A stretch of 64,000 bases of DNA from Megalobrama amblycephala (taxonomy: Eukaryota > Chordata > Actinopteri > Cypriniformes > Xenocyprididae). The position numbers were made by a program, and so were the translations under genes. The stretch spans positions 26,666,856 through 26,730,855 of the forward strand of contig NC_063054.1 in assembly GCF_018812025.1 (NCBI RefSeq), read 5' to 3'. The notes beneath the pieces were generated by a model, which was not told where the DNA came from, searched no databases, and worked only from the letters and a program-made list of their open reading frames with translations. Numbering within the stretch: the stretch's first letter is position 1; every line of letters begins with the position of its first letter. Of this stretch, positions 1-64,000 are shown one piece after another.

Positions 1-278
1 TTTTATTTCTAATAAATAACCTTGTTTTTCACTTCTGCTCTAAACAGTGGTTGCTTAGGCAACACAGCAAAACTTCCTGTGTTTGCATTCTCAGCCGCGA
101 AGAAGAATTGAGTTCCGATTTGCTGCGTTAAGCAAAGATAGCGGGCACAACTAGATATTGTTTAAGAAAATGGTATCGGACCGGTACATGAGTTTAAATA
201 CTCGCCGATACCGATGTTAGAATTTTTTCTGGTATTGGTGGTATTTCCGATACTAGTATCGGAATCGGAACAACCCTA
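1..278. mobile_element. right end of a hAT-like element, cut by the window edge
   Basis: Reading inward from 278 on the minus strand gives TAGGGTTGTTCCGATTCCG, followed by more GATACC/GGTATC motifs (172-265). This style of terminus is seen in nonautonomous hAT elements of fish. The left end is outside the window, so neither length nor target duplication can be checked. Confidence 0.55.
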
Positions 279-625
279 CTTTCCACTAATACAGTACACT
301 AGGTTGTCAGTTTTGTTTTTTTAAAGGATCAAAAGCACAAGAACAAAGGAATTGAAAGCACAAAAATGTTTGACATTTTGATAAATAAAGTTAAATAAAC
401 TTTTACATATAAAATCAACTTAGCCGTAAAAGTAGCTAGTTGCAAACATCCCACATCTGAATTTAAATTAAATTCATTACACAATTTACATTCACTTAAC
501 ATAAAATATATATATAATATTTAAACCATGTTCGAAACTTCATAAAAAATTGACAGAACATAAAATAGCATATAATATTATTTAGTTTGACTTCCTGGTG
601 GTTGCTGATTTACATTTTCTGAAGG
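279..625. other. A/T-rich intron sequence
   Basis: Intron after exon Q. I see only A/T-rich sequence with no coding potential or recognisable element up to the Angel-like repeat at 626. Confidence 0.6.
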
Positions 626-1357
626 TTAAAGGGTTAGTTCACCCAAAAATAAAAATTCTGTCATTAATTACTCACCCTTATGCCATTCCAAACCCGTAAG
701 ACTTCTGTTCATCTTAGGAACACAAATAAAGATCTTTTTGATGAAATCTGAGAACTTTCTGTCCCTCCACAGACTGCCTTTACAACTGAAACCGACGCTT
801 CAAAAAGTAAATAAAGAGATCGGAAAACTAATCCATATGAACTGAGCGATTTAGTCCAAAATTTTCTGAAGAGAAACAATCACTTCATATGATGAACCGA
901 TTTAATTTAGGCTTTTATTCACATAAACATTCATCAGCTCACACATCAGTTGTGGTAAACCAATGGAACCTCAAGCATGTTCGCATGACATGCAAGAAAC
1001 GATGAGGTTCATTCTCATGTGTTACGTTTGAGCTTCTGCAAGAGGTTTGTTCTCGCGCATCAAGCAGGTTCGGTTGAGCTTCTGTTTATGTTTGCTGATC
1101 AGTGACTGAGTCTCTTTTTTTTTGGACTAATTTGGACTAAACCACTGAATTCATATGGATTAGTTTCACTATCTCTTTATGAACTTTTTGAAGCTTCAAA
1201 GTTCCAGCTGTGTAGCTGTCTATGGAGGGACTCAGCTCTCAGATTTCATCAAAAAGATCTTCATTTGTGTTCTGAAGATGAACAAATGGGTTTGGAACGA
1301 CACACGGGTGAATAATTAATGACAGAATTTTCATTTTTGGGTAAACTAGCCCTTTAA
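626..1357. mobile_element. Angel-like foldback MITE, copy 1 (732 bp)
   Basis: Begins TTAAAGGGTTAGTTCACCC and ends with the inverted form at 1,340-1,357. The arms also share the GATCTTTTTGATGAAATCTG block (730-750 against 1,240-1,260). The sequence resembles the Angel inverted-repeat family of zebrafish and relatives. No coding sequence. No matching 8-bp target duplication could be seen. Confidence 0.8.
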
Positions 1358-2211
1358 GCACTTCTTTGTTCAAAATAGGAAAGACTTCATTTGGTGCCCT
1401 ATTTGTGTAAAGTGCCACACAATCTTTCCTCGCATTACCATCATCATTATACACTTCACTTTGTCAAATCCTGTGAGAAACCTTGAAGCATTGATGTTTG
1501 CTCATGATGTTTTATAGGTTTTATGAAGTGTTAGCCAACTAGCACATAAATGCTGACCTTCATGATGAGGATGCTAGAGCTCATCGTAATGAGGTGTTTA
1601 GTAAGTCCTGTGGTCAGGAAACACACGGTGTGAAGGGATAAGATAGAGACAGTGTTCCTTCCTCGTTAACTAACAACTCTCAAAGTGAACTGAGAGGAGC
1701 ATCATTATAACACACACAGAGAGAGAGAGAGAGAGAGGGGAGGAAAAGGAGACGAGAGTTACGAGGGGAATGAGAGGGATAGATGCTGAGGTGCAACAGA
1801 GGGTGAAAATGAAAGATGGAATTATGATAATAGAACGGGGGGAGAGAGTAACAGGAAAAATGAGAAAAGAAGCGTGCAGAGAGAAGATGCAAAATTTTGC
1901 AGGGAAGCGGTAAAGTGCTGTCATGTGTAATGCAGATAAACCTGAAATATTACAAGAAGAGAGGAAAAGAATGACACCATAGAAGATGTGCAAAAGAGAC
2001 AGAGGTGGAATGTGCAGAGAAATGGGCAAAACAAAGAGAAAAAGCTGATACTGTTTTATCAGGCCGTTTCAAGGTGAGAACTTTTATTGTATCGCTAATG
2101 AATTCTGTTCTTGACTCGTGTAAGTGTTTGGAAACTTGCTAAAGTGCCAGATAAAGAATAATGGCTGTGGAATGGAGGGTGACAGAGAGAAAAGTGTATG
2201 TGCACGCTTAC
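1358..2211. other. intron after exon Q, remaining part
   Basis: Purine-rich intron sequence with a short (GA)n run at about 1,720-1,738. No exon matching the next part of NBAS was found. Confidence 0.6.
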
Positions 2212-61618
<59,407 letters not shown>

Positions 61619-61660
61619 CTGTGTGGACCAATCAAAAAGCATAAGCAATCTATTATGCAT

Positions 61661-61664
<4 letters not shown>

Positions 61665-61698
<34 letters not shown>
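61665..61698. repeat. (AG)n microsatellite next to exon A
   Basis: About 17 AG units, 46 bp from the exon A border; on the gene strand it is a (CT)n tract upstream of the acceptor. Confidence 0.95.
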
Positions 61699-61699
<1 letters not shown>

Positions 61700-63555
61700 A
61701 TAATCATTCCTCTTCTGGAATCAATATTTTAAAAATTCACTAAATTTTACTTCATTTTTGTGAAGTGGGACTATTTACTAGGAATAAATTAGAAATAATA
61801 TTAATAATTAAATTAGAATAAATTATTAAAAAAGGTCTTTCACCATAATTTAATAATGATAAGAAGTACAGCTACTGTACGTAATTGTTGCATGTTTTGT
61901 ATACTGGGTTCTTAGAAATCACACAAAATGCTGTTGATGTTTAGAAAAAACACCAAAAACTGTTAAAAGAGTGTGTAAAATTGTTTAGTTAAAAATCTGA
62001 ATCAATGAAAACTGCCAGATCAAATACAACAGAGACACAAAAAACAAAAAGACTAACAATAAAAAAGAAAGAATGCTACAAGTAAAAATCCTCTAACAGA
62101 TGCGTAAAAAGTAGAACCAGTCGATGAAATCCCACCCGCCTCAGCAGCCCATCAATACAGTTCACATCATGAGCTGACGATTGGTATCCCTCTACCAGTT
62201 GACAGGCAGAGCATGGAGCCAATCAATAGCGAATGCCTGCATAGAGGAAATGATTGCTGCTGTTTTCCCACCTGGTAAGAACCGAAACCCTTGACATTGG
62301 AGTTAACAAGAGCCAAACACCTCCGGAGCAAAGCTGCCTTCAAGACAACATGCTACAACACTCATTACAAGCAGTGCTGCTTAATACAGACATTAAATCA
62401 GGTACAAAACTAGTACGTGTATTTGCCTTACAAACAAATGATTGCAAACAGCACACGCTTATTTACACACACCTGATTAATCATAAGTATTGATCTCCAC
62501 ATGCACAAACATTTCTCCATCGTTCTTCCCTTCTCTCTAAGGACCAAACAGGTAGGCAGCCCTCAGACAAACAGATCTCACACCCTTTTATTAAACTGGA
62601 TGTACTTTCAAATCTGCTCCTAGGCACCTCCCGTCTTCCTTCCCTCACTTCACATGTCAAAGCTCTCTCAGAGCAGCCCTCTCTCCTTGCTTTAACCTCT
62701 GTCCTGACAGAGTGATGTATCTCCCGCTCTGCAGCACTTCTTGAAACGAGGCTGTGCCTACAGCTGAGTGATGGTTGTCATAATGGTCATACAGTGGGGA
62801 CAAAAAGTTTGAGACTAGAGATAGACCTAAATTAAAATTCTTGTCTGAAAAAGAAAATTCTGGAAATACAGGCCTGAAAAACAGACAAAAAATTCATCAG
62901 TACCACCGTCATCTCTGTAATGTGTTTGTGTTTTGTTGAACTAATGATGTCGTCATCGACTAAAATGCATGTGCACGTTACTCTACTTCCTGAACAAATG
63001 CACACCCGAGTTAGAGTTGCTTTCACATTCATATGAATCATGCCACAGTTCCAGTGCAACTGAACTCAGACCACCTCCTACAGGTAGTCTTGGGTTCGGT
63101 CCCCCGGTGCACTCCCGGATCCACATGACAGCTTTTACATTACCAATTTCAAACTAAACTGCCAGCGTGAAAGCACCCTAAATATCCAAATAATTTTGGA
63201 TAGTGATTATAGTCGTTCGGAAGTGATTCAGAAATTTGGAAGTGATTATACTCGTTTCAGATGGCACTACTACCAAAACATCTAGGCTCCAATTACATAC
63301 ATAATATTTATAATAATAGCGTCTATTATAACAAGCTATCATTAAAGCAAGATAGGAAAAACCAAATACCAAATATGTTTTGAAATTCATTTTCTAATTT
63401 AGCTTTTCAGTCAAATCTTAAATTGAATATATAATTTATAACAACAAAAAATGTATTAAATGTGTAGAATGCAAATTAGACCTCACTGCAGTTGTAACTT
63501 GCAGTAAAATAAAAAGCAACTGTGGAAAAATCAGGGCATTTTAGAGTTTCTTTTA
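61699..63555. other. intron upstream of exon A
   Basis: No nbas exon found. A possible single Tc1-type end, CAGTGGGGACAAAAAGTTTG, is at 62,793, and a repeat-like segment with GACCACCTCCTACAGGTAGT is at 63,070-63,115. The rest is unremarkable. Confidence 0.45.
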
Positions 63556-63556
63556 A

Positions 63557-63589
<33 letters not shown>

Positions 63590-64000
63590 GGACGACAGAC
63601 GAATAAAAGACAGACAGAAAGAAAAAAGACAAAAGACGGACGACAGATGAACGAAAGACAGGCGAAAGACAGACAGAAATAAAGAAAGAAAAAGACAGAC
63701 AAAAGATGGACAACAGACGAACAAAAGACAGAAAGAAATAAAGAAAAAGAGATGAAAGATAGACAAAAGATGGACAACAGACGAACAAAAGACAGAAAGA
63801 AAAATGAGACAAAAGACGGACGACAGACGAACGAAAGACAGGCGAAAGACAGACAGAAAGAAATAAAGAAAAAGACAGACGAAAGACAGACAAAAGATGG
63901 ACAACAGACGAACAAAAGACAAAGAAAAACGCGACAAAAGATGGACGACAGATGAAAGAGACAAATGAACGAAAGACAGACAGACAGAGAGATGAAAGAA
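63556..64000. repeat. purine-rich AAAG/GACAGACGAAC minisatellite
   Basis: (AAAG)n at 63,556-63,588 passes into diverged units built from ATGGACGACAGACGAAC and AAAGACAGAAAGAAA blocks. The ATGGAC-type block recurs near 63,588, 63,635, 63,705, 63,769, 63,817, 63,896 and 63,939. It continues past the window edge. Near-absence of pyrimidine-rich stops makes all minus frames open; none is a gene. Confidence 0.92.

Noticed and set aside
63061..63125. GGGTTCGGTCCCC-like sequence considered as a tRNA B box
   Set aside because: No A box, acceptor stem or anticodon arm could be folded around it; more likely a dispersed repeat fragment.
62793..63180. CAGTGGGGACAAAAAGT considered as a second full Tc1 element
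   Set aside because: No inverted partner and no transposase sequence within the next kilobase; at most a single end.
63476..63964. Minus-strand open frames of 120-162 codons rich in Ser, Leu, Phe
   Set aside because: They arise from a purine-rich minisatellite that lacks stop codons in several frames; no domain or splice context.

Overview
This window is vertebrate nuclear DNA, almost certainly from a cyprinid fish (carp, goldfish or zebrafish relatives). The evidence is a single multi-exon gene with GT-AG introns, many simple-sequence repeats, and dozens of short inverted-repeat DNA transposons of types typical of cyprinid introns: Angel-like elements starting AAAGGGWTAGTTCACCC, Tol2-like and other hAT elements, Tc1 elements and TTAA elements. 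I see no bacterial, viral or CRISPR features.

Gene content. The whole window lies inside one gene on the minus strand, nbas (NBAS/NAG). NBAS is a large ER protein of the NRZ (NBAS-RINT1-ZW10) tethering complex for COPI vesicles returning from the Golgi, and is also linked to nonsense-mediated mRNA decay. I could place 17 consecutive internal coding exons between 61,618 and 2,212. Every junction has an AG acceptor and a GT donor, all codon phases join, and together they give 2,208 nt (736 codons) without a stop. By comparison with remembered human NBAS this is about one third of the protein, from within the Sec39 domain to somewhat past it (my estimate: roughly residues 850 to 1600 of about 2370). 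The 5' exons lie beyond position 64,000 and the 3' exons before position 1.

Layout from right to left (gene order). Exons A, B and C lie at 61.5, 59.8 and 58.5 kb and D at 55.1 kb. An 8.5-kb intron follows that holds a Tc1 transposon and a Tol2-like element. Exons E and F at 46.2-46.5 kb are only 88 bp apart. G is at 39.7 kb, H at 34.7 kb, I at 29.5 kb, J at 21.4 kb, K and L at 17-18 kb, M, N and O at 11.8-13 kb, P at 4.1 kb and Q at 2.3 kb. Introns hold nearly all of the remaining sequence and are heavily loaded with nested mobile elements.

Most interesting non-genic items: (1) three related transposon copies with perfect terminal palindromes whose flanks differ but stay self-complementary; (2) a 1.4-kb foldback element carrying a first-exon-like ORF for a P2X7-type cysteine-rich cytoplasmic domain; (3) a full-length Tc1 element whose first catalytic Asp is Asn and whose reading frame is broken near the N terminus, bordered on both sides by mirror-image microsatellites; (4) a perfect 78-bp hairpin; (5) several hAT-type elements with exact 8-bp target duplications; (6) GC-richer intronic islands that may be regulatory or pseudogenic. 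I did not find a convincing new multi-gene system.
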